Source: Bin80 sp965208025 (GTDB lineage Bacteria; Bacteroidota; Rhodothermia; Rhodothermales; Bin80). From it: a stretch of DNA of 64,000 nucleotides. Both the position numbers and the translations under genes were made by a program. The notes beneath the pieces are model-generated. The model saw nothing but the letters and a program-made list of their open reading frames with translations. It searched no databases and was not told where the DNA came from. The stretch spans positions 3,224,001 to 3,288,000 of the forward strand of contig OZ242302.1 of NCBI GenBank assembly GCA_965208025.1. Reading direction: 5' to 3'. This document shows, in pieces, positions 26,344 to 36,587 of the stretch. Numbering within the stretch: position 1 is the first letter of the stretch; each line of letters opens with the position of its first letter.

Positions 26344-26525
26344 TGAGCCACTCCCCAGGATGCGCTATCTGTAGGGCAGAGGGGAAAGCAAGTAATCAGA
26401 CCGATGTCCAATAGTTTGTCTTCTAGTGGTCTAACCCCCGAAACCCATGCAACAGATGTGTTATTTTCGGACAGGAGCGGGTTTGCCCACCAATTTCGGA
26501 CTTGTCTATTCACTCTTCTGTGCAT
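26340..26525 (-). CDS. Small hypothetical protein, 61 residues
   Basis: A short frame, RQVRNWWANPLLSENNTSVA in its first half, overlapping the start of the pyrophosphatase-like gene by 4 bp in an ATGA arrangement. That overlap is the only support for it being real and coupled. No family is recognised and a chance frame is possible. Confidence 0.3.
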   Translation of the reverse strand: MHRRVNRQVRNWWANPLLSENNTSVAWVSGVRPLEDKLLDIGLITCFPLCPTDSASWGVAQ

Positions 26526-26745
26526 TGGTCTGAAAAATATTTAGTTCCGCCAATCAACGAAATACTTTTTTTCATCGGTCACCTTTCGGGTTGATCAAGT
26601 TCGTCGGGGGAGAGACCTTTTGAGTTCAAGAAAAAGAAGCATCCACCGAAGAGCCTGTACTTCTTTGTGATACAGATTGAAACATACGTTTGGGGCAAAG
26701 ACTGCTCTGCATGGATTCTCACGGATCTCTATCAAATAGAGTCTG

Positions 26746-28566
26746 TCAGGAGGGGATCAATGACTCTGGATCAGGAGTGGATTGGATGTGTAACTCATTT
26801 AATCGTGCAGGATCTACCAAAGAGGGAGTTCCTGACATTGGCTCTTGAGCACTCTGGGTTTTTGGAAATGCAATGACCTCTCGAAGAGAGGTGGAGTTTG
26901 AAAGTAGCATGACAATTCGATCCAATCCTAACGCAATTCCTCCGTGTGGGGGGGCACCGTAACGCAGAGCCTCCAACAAAAAGCCAAATCGGTCTTCACT
27001 CTCTTTATCAGGAATCCCAAGGACTTGGAACATCTGTTTTTGAATTTCTTGCTGATGGATTCGAATGGAGCCACCACCAATTTCGTTTCCGTTCAGAATG
27101 ATATCGTATGCACGAGCACGGGCACGGCCAGGATCATTACTGAGCAGTGGTAGATCCTCAGTTTTCGGTGAAGTGAACGGATGATGCATAGCAGAAAAAC
27201 GGTGATTCTGCTGATCCCATTCCAGAAGAGGGAAGTCTGTGATCCATGCGAATTTCCAGGCATTCCGATCAATACAACCCAGCTCATGGGCCATATGCAG
27301 TCGGAGTGCGCCCATTTGTTTATTCACCGTAGGCCAACTTCCGCAGAGAACAAGCAAAAGGTCGCCCGCCTTGGCACCCGATGCTTCAATTGCCTTGGAA
27401 ACAAATATCTCGGGAAGGACATGCGTCTTCACAGAGCATTTCGGGGGAGAACCATCTGAGGGAATGCGAATGTGAATCAAGCCACCAGCACCGATTTGCT
27501 TTCGGACCACGGTCTTATCAAGCCGATCCATATATCCTCGCCCCTTGTCACCAAAATTAGGCACCACTAGTCCCAAAACAGAGCCGCCTGCGGAAAGGGT
27601 TTGGTCAAACACACGAAACCCCGAACCCTGAAATGTTGAACTGAGATCATTAATTTCTAAATCAAAACGTAGGTCGGGTTTGTCGGAGCCATATTTAGAG
27701 AGGGCTTCCTGATAAGTTAGCTGGGGAAAGGGGAGCGAAAGTTCAATCCCGAGTATCTCATGCCAGAGCATAGCCATTAGGCCTTCGGTTAAGGTATAGA
27801 CCAACTCTTCGGTTGCGAAAGCCATTTCAACGTCAATCTGTGTGAACTCTGGCTGTCGGTCGGCTCGCAGGTCTTCATCTCTGAAGCATTTGACGATCTG
27901 AACATATTTGTCCAATCCCCCGATCATAAGCAGTTGCTTATAGGTTTGAGGACTTTGAGGTAAAGCATAAAATGCCCCACGATGCACTCGACTCGGAACT
28001 AGATAGTCACGTGCCCCTTCTGGGGTTGATTTCATCAGGGTTGGTGTTTCCACCTCAATAAATCCCTGATCATCAAAGTAGCGATGAATTACCTGATAGG
28101 TCTGATGTCTGAGAATGAGCTTTTGCTGTAAATCCGATCTCCTGAGATCAAGATATCGGTATTTTAGACGCAGATCCTCTGATGCCTGATTGATCTTTTG
28201 CGTGTGGGCAGAAACCATAAACGGTAAGGTCTCTGATTCAGATAAAACCACTAGGCTTTGAACCCGAACCTCAATCATTCCAGTGTGGAGATTGGGGTTA
28301 ATTGTGTCAGCCGAGCGTAAAGTGACTGTACCACTGACAGAGATCACATATTCGCTACGTAGACGATCTGCCAGCGCATGCGAATCCGAACTATCCTGCG
28401 GGGAAAATACAATCTGGGTCAGGCCATAGCGATCACGGAGATCTATGAATATGACGCCTCCTAAATCTCTTCGCGTATCTACCCATCCGTTTAATACTAC
28501 CTCTTGCTCTAAATGTGAGTCTGTGAGTTCACCACAAGTATGTGTGCGAGTCTGATATTGATTCAT
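26746..28566 (-). CDS. aspS: Aspartyl-tRNA synthetase
   Basis: 606 residues, bacterial type. An N-terminal OB-fold anticodon domain (VVLNGWVDTRRDLGGVIFID) is followed by the class II catalytic core: VETPTLMKSTPEGARDYLV, motif 2 CFRDEDLRADRQPEFTQID, and motif 3 GIALGLDRIVML. The GAD insertion lies between about residues 280 and 420. Charges tRNA-Asp. Monocistronic, with a divergent POT transporter gene 145 bp upstream. Confidence 0.96.
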   Translation of the reverse strand: MNQYQTRTHTCGELTDSHLEQEVVLNGWVDTRRDLGGVIFIDLRDRYGLTQIVFSPQDSSDSHALADRLRSEYVISVSGTVTLRSADTINPNLHTGMIEVRVQSLVVLSESETLPFMVSAHTQKINQASEDLRLKYRYLDLRRSDLQQKLILRHQTYQVIHRYFDDQGFIEVETPTLMKSTPEGARDYLVPSRVHRGAFYALPQSPQTYKQLLMIGGLDKYVQIVKCFRDEDLRADRQPEFTQIDVEMAFATEELVYTLTEGLMAMLWHEILGIELSLPFPQLTYQEALSKYGSDKPDLRFDLEINDLSSTFQGSGFRVFDQTLSAGGSVLGLVVPNFGDKGRGYMDRLDKTVVRKQIGAGGLIHIRIPSDGSPPKCSVKTHVLPEIFVSKAIEASGAKAGDLLLVLCGSWPTVNKQMGALRLHMAHELGCIDRNAWKFAWITDFPLLEWDQQNHRFSAMHHPFTSPKTEDLPLLSNDPGRARARAYDIILNGNEIGGGSIRIHQQEIQKQMFQVLGIPDKESEDRFGFLLEALRYGAPPHGGIALGLDRIVMLLSNSTSLREVIAFPKTQSAQEPMSGTPSLVDPARLNELHIQSTPDPESLIPS

Positions 28567-28710
28567 TAAGTTTTCAGAAATGCCATGTGTCGCAGCATAA
28601 ATATTTTTTTCTATTCCTCTGGTAATACACCAGTGAGTTGGCTACAAGAATGCATGGTGAATATGATGATTTGGTATAGACAGCGTATCTTATACGATCT
28701 TACTTGAAAA

Positions 28711-30213
28711 ATGACGGTGAATCCTCAATCCTCCCAAGTCTCTCGGTGGTTTGGCCATCCTCGCGGGCTCTCAACTCTATTCTTTACGGAGCTTTGGGAG
28801 CGATTCAGCTATTACGGTATGCGGGCGCTGTTGGTGTTGTTTATGACAACGGCTGCGGTGGAGGGCAATCCAGGATTAGACTTTGGAGAAGGAAAAGCGG
28901 GGGCCATCTATGGCTTGTACACCTTTTTCGTTTATGTGCTTGCCTTACCAGGGGGGTGGATCGCCGATAATATTTGGGGGCAGCGAAAAGCGGTCTTTAT
29001 TGGAGGTTGCATTATTGCATTGGGGCATTTCACCATGGCTGGCCCATTGATCGGGTTACCTGACAACCTTTGCTTCTTTCTTGGGCTGATGTTCATCGTC
29101 ATCGGGACAGGTCTATTGAAGCCAAACGTCAGCACTATGGTCGGAGATTTGTATCCAGAGGGTGGGGCAAGGCGTGATGCAGGGTTTTCAATCTTCTACA
29201 TGGGAATCAATCTTGGCGCATTCATCGGACCGATTCTGACCGGCTGGTTGGGAGAGACCTATAATTGGCATTATGGATTTTCTGTGGCTGGTCTGGGGAT
29301 GATTCTTGGAGTGATTCAGTATCGGCTCGGAGCTAAGCATCTGGGAAATGCTGGCTTGCTTCGTTCCAATATCCCCGAAGATCAACTCAAGAGAAGGGTT
29401 AGAATTACCTACGCCGTAGTGTTCGGCTCATTTATCATTGCTGCTTTTACAGGCTCATTGTTACTGCAGATGCTCACACTGGAGCAGTTGGCTACATGGC
29501 TCGGCTACGCGGTTATCGTGATTGCTGTCTTGTATTTTGCATATCTCCTGGGAGTTGCAAAACACACCAAACTTGAAAAAAGGCGTCTGGTTGTCATCTT
29601 CTGGTTATTCATCCTTTCAGCAATTTTTTGGTCCGGGTTTGAACAGGCTGGATCCTCATTAAACCTATTTGCCCGTGATTCGACTGACAGGATGCTGGGT
29701 AGTTGGGAGTTGCCAGCAAGCTGGCTTCAATCGGTCAATGCCACATTCATTATTCTTCTCGCGCCTGTATTTGGATCTTTATGGGTGACCTTAGCCAGAC
29801 TCAAGCGAAATCCATCAATTCCTGCAAAATTTGCCATCGGTCTATTAGGGTTGGCTGGGGGCTTTTTTGTCATTGCATGGGGAGCCGCCAATTCGGAAGG
29901 TGGATCACTTGTTTCACCGGTCTGGCTGGTCGTGATGTACTTCCTTCATACCGTTGGAGAGTTGAGTCTCAGCCCAGTGGGTCTGTCCTCCATCACCAAG
30001 TTGGCACCTGTTGGACGCGTAGGTCAAATGATGGGGGTGTGGTTTATTGGGACTGCATTAGGGAATTTATTTGCGGGACTCGTTGCGGGTCAGCTCGAGA
30101 CTCTTGCCGCCGCCGACTTGTTTCGTAATGTTGCGATGACGATTGGAATTGCGGGAATCATTGCGCTTGCTGGATTTCCATTGATCAAGCGTCTGATGGG
30201 CGAAGTTGAATAG
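28711..30213 (+). CDS. Peptide MFS transporter (POT/PTR2 family)
   Basis: 500 residues with about 14 membrane helices. The N-terminal STLFFTELWERFSYYGMRALL contains the ExxER-like proton-coupling motif of the POT family (ELWERFSYYGMRALL). FYMGINLGAFIGPILTGWLG is the PTR2 signature. FWSGFEQAGSSLNLFARDST is a further conserved segment. It imports di- and tripeptides with protons. Start at ATG 28711. Confidence 0.93.
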   Translation: MTVNPQSSQVSRWFGHPRGLSTLFFTELWERFSYYGMRALLVLFMTTAAVEGNPGLDFGEGKAGAIYGLYTFFVYVLALPGGWIADNIWGQRKAVFIGGCIIALGHFTMAGPLIGLPDNLCFFLGLMFIVIGTGLLKPNVSTMVGDLYPEGGARRDAGFSIFYMGINLGAFIGPILTGWLGETYNWHYGFSVAGLGMILGVIQYRLGAKHLGNAGLLRSNIPEDQLKRRVRITYAVVFGSFIIAAFTGSLLLQMLTLEQLATWLGYAVIVIAVLYFAYLLGVAKHTKLEKRRLVVIFWLFILSAIFWSGFEQAGSSLNLFARDSTDRMLGSWELPASWLQSVNATFIILLAPVFGSLWVTLARLKRNPSIPAKFAIGLLGLAGGFFVIAWGAANSEGGSLVSPVWLVVMYFLHTVGELSLSPVGLSSITKLAPVGRVGQMMGVWFIGTALGNLFAGLVAGQLETLAAADLFRNVAMTIGIAGIIALAGFPLIKRLMGEVE

Positions 30214-31144
30214 TCCGTTCGCGGTAAACTCCTGTGATTGCATTACAATTCATGGGTCAATCCATGGGGAAATTATTTGGTCATAGTGCCAACCGATCTT
30301 CCCAGAACAAGCCCTATGCTCAGATGTTTATCGTGAGGAAGATCCTGGATTCAAAATGGTTCCTTGATGAAGATATTCTATTCCTGAGGCAATTAGTATA
30401 GAGAATAGATATGCGCCAAGATTTATCACGAAATATCCAAGCAAAAACTCAAGAATATAGGACAGGGGTATGCTCTTACGGAGGGAATTCTCAACATAAA
30501 ATGTAAACGGGCAAGTCAGATTGGTAGAAATTCCATTATTAGTCAACAAGTAGTACAGGGCCTGGTTACCGCTCAGATTAGAGTGAGTGGGTTACTTGCT
30601 TGGGTATTTGACCTGTTTAGCCGTTTTCAACAAACCCCAGAGTGATTTCAAGCGAGAGAAATTAAGAGAGTCATATTTTCTGTTCATTATCTGACTCCGT
30701 GCACTTAAATTTTCACATTATCTGCAAAGCGACAGGTTAGTTGCTATCCGATATTGATGCTATTTGAATGTGGTTACAGTCTGTTGGTACCCCGAAACGA
30801 AATCCATTGTTAATGATTCATAGGTGAAAAGTGTTCTCCCATTTGAGCATTACAGGACATATTATATATCTCCGCCCCGATGACAATGTTAATTTGGATC
30901 AATGTTGTGGAATTTATTGGCCGAAGAAAACATGAATAAGATTCACGATTCTTTCACTTATCTCCCCATTCTCGTCTGAGATTGATATAGGAAAATTTTG
31001 CTATATTCACGCTTTATGAGTTCTGATTCATGCACAAACGGATAGTCTTAATAAGTAAGAGTCTCATTCCTATGATGAAGCAGGCAAAATACCTGTTCAA
31101 CCATTGGATTAGTAATCCATATTTTCCAATAACACTCACAGCGA
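30214..31144. other. 931-bp AT-rich non-coding region
   Basis: It separates the POT gene from the type III R-M pair and is AT-rich, like the R-M genes, so it may have come in with them. Weak short frames (30252-30401 plus strand, 30328-30549 minus strand) show no family motif. I see no RNA gene, repeat or IS end. Confidence 0.4.
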
Positions 31145-33106
31145 ATGAGTATAGATAAAATTAAAGCAGGAGATGACCTTAGCCAGAGTATTAATTTGGT
31201 TCATGAGAATATTAAGAAATTGATTTCATTGTTTCCAGAAATTGTCGTTGACGGCAAAATTGATTTCAGAGTACTGCGGCAACTACTGGGTGAAGTTATT
31301 GAAGAGGACGATGAGGGTTACCGATTTACCTGGATAGGAAAATCGCAGTCTAAAAAGGAGGCTAATAAACAGTCAACAGGCACATTGCGACCTGTAAAAG
31401 ACGAAAGTATAGACTGGAATACGACGAATAATCTCTTCATCGAGGGGGACAATCTGGAGGTTCTCAAGTTACTTCAAAAAAATTATGGGGGGGGGGCAAA
31501 ACTGATTTATATTGACCCACCTTATAATACAGGGAAGGATTTTGTATACAAAGATAATTATACTGACAATCTCCAAAATTATCAAGAAATAACTGGTCAA
31601 TTTGACAGTAAAGGAAATAGATTGTCTACCAATTCGGATTCTGATGGACGATACCATTCCAATTGGCTGAGCATGATGTACCCAAGATTGATCTTGGCTA
31701 GGAGGTTACTCTCCGATGATGGAGTGATATTTATTAGTGTGGATGATAACGAGGTTGAGAGGCTAACCTTAATATGTACTGAAATATTTGGTGAGCATTG
31801 CTTTGTTAATAATTTCGTTTGGATTTGCAATTCAAAGGGTAGACAAATCAAAGGATCTGGCGCCGCAACGACGAAAGAATACATATTATGTTATTGCAAA
31901 AATAGTAACAGTATTTCAAAATTCTTGATTGACGTAGAGCATGCTAAACATTCAATGTCAGATATTTACAAGGGGTTTAACTATCAGGTGAAGACTGATA
32001 GTCTTGGTGATTACATTACCACCAACGAACTCTACAATAGCAACTCAAAATTTAATGAGAACACCCGGCCAAATCTTGTTTATGATATTTATTACAACCC
32101 CATGGATGGTCAGGTTGTAACCAGAGATTTAGGAGATGAGGCACCCAAAGGATTTGTAAGGATACCCCCACACCAGATATCTAAGGGAGAAAATAAGTAT
32201 CATGCTTGGAGATGGGAAAAAGACAAGGTCGTTAGAGATAAAGATGATTTAGAATTTGTCAAGTCAGAAGGAAAATGGAAAGTTTATACAAAACGCAGAG
32301 ATTTTAATAGCACTAGCTTTAAGGATCTTATTACGAATATTAGTACCTCACTTGGGATTGCGAGCTTGAAGAAATTAGATCTTAATTTTTTTGATCATCC
32401 AAAGCCAATTCAATTAATCAAACTTCTGATAGGAATTATTGGGGATAGGTCTATGATAATCTTAGACTTTTTCTCTGGATCTGCAACAACTGCCCATGCA
32501 GTTTTGGAGATGAACTATGAGGATAACGGGACAAGAAGATTTATTCAAATTCAACTCCCAGAGGCTACAAGTGAGAGAAGTGATGCCTACAGGGCTGGAT
32601 ACGAAAATATTGCTGAAATTGGGAAAGAACGAATCCGTAGAGTTATCAAGAAAATCAAACAGGAAGATCCATCCAAAGCAGAGACCATGGATCTTGGTTT
32701 CAAAGTATTTAAATTAGATAGTTCAAATATTAAGACATGGGATGGAAGTCCAGATAAGATTGAGCAATCTCTTCTTGATTCTATTGAGAGTATAAAAGAA
32801 GACAGGTCACAGGAAGATGTGCTCTATGAGATCTTGCTGAAGTACGGGTTGGATTTAACTCTGCCCATAGAAGAACGAATACTTGGAAGTCAAAAGATAT
32901 TCAATGTGGGCTCTGGTCGGCTCTTCGTTTGCTTAGACGATGAAATTAATTGTTCTATTGCAGAGGCAATCGGTAGATGGAAGGAAGAGTCCAGCCCCGA
33001 GAATTGTAGAGTTGTATTCAAGGATAGCGGGTTTTCAGATGTACAGAAAGTGAACTCATTTCAAATCCTTAGGAGATATGGAGTTACAGACGTAATGAGT
33101 GTTTAA
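31145..33106 (+). CDS. mod: Type III restriction-modification methyltransferase subunit (Mod)
   Basis: 653-residue N6-adenine methyltransferase of the beta class. The catalytic motif IV is LIYIDPPYNTGKDFVY with D124-P-P-Y127, and the SAM-binding motif I is LDFFSGSATTAHAV near 440-453, so the order is IV before I. The central part between them is the target-recognition region. Mod defines the recognition site and can methylate alone; with Res it restricts. A run of ten G encodes G115-G117 just before the catalytic motif. Its stop overlaps the res start (TAATG). GC content is much lower than that of neighbours, suggesting horizontal gain. Confidence 0.95.
   Translation: MSIDKIKAGDDLSQSINLVHENIKKLISLFPEIVVDGKIDFRVLRQLLGEVIEEDDEGYRFTWIGKSQSKKEANKQSTGTLRPVKDESIDWNTTNNLFIEGDNLEVLKLLQKNYGGGAKLIYIDPPYNTGKDFVYKDNYTDNLQNYQEITGQFDSKGNRLSTNSDSDGRYHSNWLSMMYPRLILARRLLSDDGVIFISVDDNEVERLTLICTEIFGEHCFVNNFVWICNSKGRQIKGSGAATTKEYILCYCKNSNSISKFLIDVEHAKHSMSDIYKGFNYQVKTDSLGDYITTNELYNSNSKFNENTRPNLVYDIYYNPMDGQVVTRDLGDEAPKGFVRIPPHQISKGENKYHAWRWEKDKVVRDKDDLEFVKSEGKWKVYTKRRDFNSTSFKDLITNISTSLGIASLKKLDLNFFDHPKPIQLIKLLIGIIGDRSMIILDFFSGSATTAHAVLEMNYEDNGTRRFIQIQLPEATSERSDAYRAGYENIAEIGKERIRRVIKKIKQEDPSKAETMDLGFKVFKLDSSNIKTWDGSPDKIEQSLLDSIESIKEDRSQEDVLYEILLKYGLDLTLPIEERILGSQKIFNVGSGRLFVCLDDEINCSIAEAIGRWKEESSPENCRVVFKDSGFSDVQKVNSFQILRRYGVTDVMSV
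31487..31496 (+). repeat. 10-bp poly-G tract inside mod
   Basis: Ten consecutive G occur in an AT-rich gene, at codons 115-118, immediately upstream of the DPPY motif. Loss or gain of one G would truncate Mod before its active site. Simple-sequence tracts in mod genes drive phase-variable regulons ('phasevarions') in other bacteria. Confidence 0.85.
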
Positions 33107-36099
33107 TGGAAATTCAGTTTGACCGAAGCCTTCAGTTTCAACTTGATGCAATTGCCTCTATCACGGACATCTTCCGAGATCAAGAAAAACACATATCTAC
33201 CTTTACGGTCAATTCGCCAGAGTATATAAATAATCAGGTAGCCATTAGTACTGATGATTTGGGATACTCCAATCAACTGATGCTGTCGGAGGAAAATATT
33301 GTTGAGAATGTTCAGAAAATTCAGCTGTGCAATGGACTAAAGCCTTCTTCATCTAATGAGATTGATACTAGATGTCTCAACTTTACCGTTGAAATGGAAA
33401 CTGGCACAGGGAAAACCTATGTGTATCTCAGAACGATAATCGAACTATACATGAAGTATGGCTTCTCTAAACATATAATTGTGGTTCCTTCTATTTCAAT
33501 CAAGGAAGGAGTATACAAATCGCTTCAGATTACAAAAAATCATTTCAAAGAAATTTACAACCGAGTTAGATATCAATATTTTGTATATGATAGTGGTAAC
33601 TTGAATGATGTGAGGGATTTTGCGGTTGATAATTCATTGAAAATCATGGTGATAAACATTGATGCATTTTCCAAGAGTTTTAACGATCCTTCAAGTGCTA
33701 ATAGGGCGAACATCATACATAGATATAATGATACCCTTGGATGTATACCCCTGAACTTAATTAAGAGTACCCGACCAGTTGTTATTGTGGATGAACCTCA
33801 AACGACGATGAGTACCGCACTGCGAAAGTCGGCTATTAAGAGCCTTGACCCATTGACGATTCTTCGCTACTCAGCAACTCATGTGGAAAAGATCAACCAG
33901 ATGTATAAGCTGAATGCGGTGGATGCCTATACGCAAAAGTTGGTAAAGCAGATTGAGGTAGGTTCAACTCAAACTCAGTCAGTTAAAAATGAGGCTTATA
34001 TCAGATTATTGGAAGTAATTTCTGGGAATGGATTGCCAAAGGCTAAAATTGAGATAGATGCGTTTGTAAACGAATCAATTAAAAGGAAGAGGCTAGTGGT
34101 GGGGCAAAATTCCGATTTGGAGCAGTTGACAGGTAGGTCTGAGTATGCAGGATATATTGTTAAGGACATCTATGCATATGCGGGAAATGAGTACATTGAT
34201 TTTACAAGTAGAGATGAATACATCAGATTAGGCGAGGCGATAGGGGATGTAGATGATCTTCAAGTAAAAACTCTCATGATTGAGAAAACCATTGAAGAGC
34301 ATTTAGATAAGGAACTTGTACTCAATAAACAGGGGATTAAAGTGCTTAGTTTGTTTTTTATTGATAAGGTTGCAAATTATAGAACATACGATCATGAAGG
34401 GAACTCAAATCATGGTGAATATGCGAGGATTTTCGAGGAAAGATATTCAATATTGATCAAAAAACCAAAGTATGACGAACTCTGTCAAAACTCTCATTTT
34501 CAGGATGCATCACTGGTTCACAACGGATATTTCTCCATTGATCAAAGAGGTCAAAAGTTCAGAGACACGAGAGGCGATTCAAAAGTTGATGAAGACACAT
34601 ACAACCTCATTATGCGAGACAAGGAGAGGCTATTAAGTTTCGATTCTGATGTTCGTTTCATCTTTACACATTCTGCTCTTCGGGAAGGCTGGGACAATCC
34701 CAATGTGTTCCAGATTTGTACACTCAAATCTATGGGGAGATCATTCATTACTCCCCGTCAGCAAATCGGTAGAGGATTAAGACTCTGCGTTAACAAAGAA
34801 GGGTATAGGGTACATGGTCATAAGATCAATACCCTTACTGTCATTGTAAATGAATCTTGGGAGAACTTCGTTAGCGAGTTACAACGTGAGATAGAGGAAG
34901 AGTCTGGAATTAAATTTGGCTACCTCAGTGAAGATAGTTTCTCTGGTGTTGTAACTGAGATTAAAAATGGCGAAAATATACTACTTGGATTTTCAAAATC
35001 GGTTGAACTTTACACGCATTTTTTAAACGAGGGTTACATTAACCAATTAGGAAAGGTTGAGGAGCGTCTTCGGATCGCACTCCTTGATCAAAGAAAAATA
35101 ATTCCTAAGGAATTCTATGAATATGATGAATATGATGAATATGTAATTTCACAGATAATTAATATATTGAAGGGAGCTAGTGGCAAGTTGAAAATCAAAA
35201 ATAAGGAAAACAAAACTAAGGTCAGGGTCAACCGAGAAATTCTTCATAGCAAAGAATTCAAAGAACTTTGGGATAGAGTAAAATTCAAAACAACATTTTC
35301 AATAGAATTTGATTCTCGGTCGCTCGCTCAGCAATGCATCAATGCATTAAATTCACAACTTCAAATTCACCGGGGTAAGATAATTTATGAGAAAAAGAGT
35401 CTTCAATTATCCTTGGACAAGATCTCAAATGATGAATCAGACAATATGCAAGAAGATCATAGGTTGGAATATCAAGTGCTAAGCTTGCCAGATATTGTTG
35501 GATACCTTCAGAACAAGACTCAATTAACGAGAAAGACAATAGTTGATATACTAAAAGAAACTTCTAAGCTTGATTATTTCAAGATCAATCCCCAGAAGTT
35601 TATTGAGGGATGCATTGACATAATTAATACCGAGATGAGAAATCATATTGTTGATGGAATTAAATACCATAAAATCGGAGACAATGAATATTATAGTCAG
35701 GAATTATTTGAAAACGAAGAACTATATGGATACCTGGAAGAAAACCTAAACCCAAGTTCAAAATCACCATATGAACATGTCGTTTACGACTCAAAGACAG
35801 AAAAAAATCTTTCAAGTCAATTTGAACAGAGTCAAAATATTTCTGTCTATGCTAAGCTTCCAAGCTGGTTTAAGATTGATACACCGCTTGGCACATATAA
35901 TCCTGATTGGGTAATCTCTTGGAGACAAGGTGGTGAGGAAAAGATCTATTTTGTGGTAGAGTCCAAAGGTAGTACTTTGATGGATGATTTAAGACGGAAA
36001 GAAGGGGCAAAAATTAAGTGTGGAGAGAAGCACTTTCATGAAATGGAATCACGACTAATGGTGGTAAGGGATATTAACGATATCCGTAACAATACTTGA
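33106..36099 (+). CDS. res: Type III restriction enzyme Res subunit
   Basis: 997 residues. A superfamily 2 helicase core: Walker A VEMETGTGKTYVYL (K103), DEPQ box VVIVDEPQ (D229-E230), and the late motif QQIGRGLRLCVN with HSALREGWDNPN. A C-terminal endonuclease site reads NPDWVISW then VVESKG (D934, E952, K954), the PD-ExK form. Res translocates or diffuses on DNA after ATP hydrolysis and cuts when two inversely oriented sites meet, in complex with Mod. It overlaps mod by 1 bp and shares its AT-rich composition. Confidence 0.95.
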   Translation: MEIQFDRSLQFQLDAIASITDIFRDQEKHISTFTVNSPEYINNQVAISTDDLGYSNQLMLSEENIVENVQKIQLCNGLKPSSSNEIDTRCLNFTVEMETGTGKTYVYLRTIIELYMKYGFSKHIIVVPSISIKEGVYKSLQITKNHFKEIYNRVRYQYFVYDSGNLNDVRDFAVDNSLKIMVINIDAFSKSFNDPSSANRANIIHRYNDTLGCIPLNLIKSTRPVVIVDEPQTTMSTALRKSAIKSLDPLTILRYSATHVEKINQMYKLNAVDAYTQKLVKQIEVGSTQTQSVKNEAYIRLLEVISGNGLPKAKIEIDAFVNESIKRKRLVVGQNSDLEQLTGRSEYAGYIVKDIYAYAGNEYIDFTSRDEYIRLGEAIGDVDDLQVKTLMIEKTIEEHLDKELVLNKQGIKVLSLFFIDKVANYRTYDHEGNSNHGEYARIFEERYSILIKKPKYDELCQNSHFQDASLVHNGYFSIDQRGQKFRDTRGDSKVDEDTYNLIMRDKERLLSFDSDVRFIFTHSALREGWDNPNVFQICTLKSMGRSFITPRQQIGRGLRLCVNKEGYRVHGHKINTLTVIVNESWENFVSELQREIEEESGIKFGYLSEDSFSGVVTEIKNGENILLGFSKSVELYTHFLNEGYINQLGKVEERLRIALLDQRKIIPKEFYEYDEYDEYVISQIINILKGASGKLKIKNKENKTKVRVNREILHSKEFKELWDRVKFKTTFSIEFDSRSLAQQCINALNSQLQIHRGKIIYEKKSLQLSLDKISNDESDNMQEDHRLEYQVLSLPDIVGYLQNKTQLTRKTIVDILKETSKLDYFKINPQKFIEGCIDIINTEMRNHIVDGIKYHKIGDNEYYSQELFENEELYGYLEENLNPSSKSPYEHVVYDSKTEKNLSSQFEQSQNISVYAKLPSWFKIDTPLGTYNPDWVISWRQGGEEKIYFVVESKGSTLMDDLRRKEGAKIKCGEKHFHEMESRLMVVRDINDIRNNT

Positions 36100-36159
36100 T
36101 TAATCATCACGGCGATTCCAGTTCTTCATTCCATATGGACTAAAATATTATCTTTCTCT

Positions 36160-36431
36160 GGTTTTACCACAATTTGTGTGGAATGAGAACCATTTTATGA
36201 ATCCAAGGAGTCTGTTGAAATGTGCATGATTCGTGTTGGAACCAGACGCGCCAAGACAGTCATCAAGTCTGTAGAGATATATCAGAGACATCTTGAATGG
36301 CTTGTATTGCACAAGGGTCTATACGATTGAACGCCATCACAGAAAGAATCAATTGCAAAATCCAATACTCAAAATGGTCGGTGGACACCGCGATCAAGAA
36401 AAAGGTTGGGTGGGTGCTGAACAAGATTTGA
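36160..36431 (+). pseudogene. Decayed insertion-sequence remnant (copy A, transposase fragments)
   Basis: Two frame fragments survive: one with TRRAKTVIKSVEIYQRHLEW, ending at a TGA near 36330, and a second, NAITERINCKIQ onwards, ending at 36431. The left end (36160-36200) contains a palindromic CCACAATTTGTGTGG-type sequence. The whole segment aligns with the minus-strand remnant at 43566-43872, showing two copies of one element. The 'NAIxExIN..IQ' pattern recalls the C-terminal end of DDE transposases such as ISL3-like ones; the family is not certain. The rest of 36100-36587 shows no gene. Confidence 0.65.
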
Positions 36432-36587
36432 AAAATAGATGACTTGCTTCATCTCTATGGTGAACGTACACTTATAAATTTTATGTCAGTATTCCTATTC
36501 TGATTGGTCAAGCGATTGGGTTGCACTGATACTCATTGACAAAAGGGAAATTGGAATTCAAGATAATGATGCAATCTGATCATTGTG

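Noticed and set aside
26948..26954. Seven-G run in aspS as a slippage site
   Set aside because: It encodes a conserved part of an essential enzyme and is short enough to be ordinary codon use.
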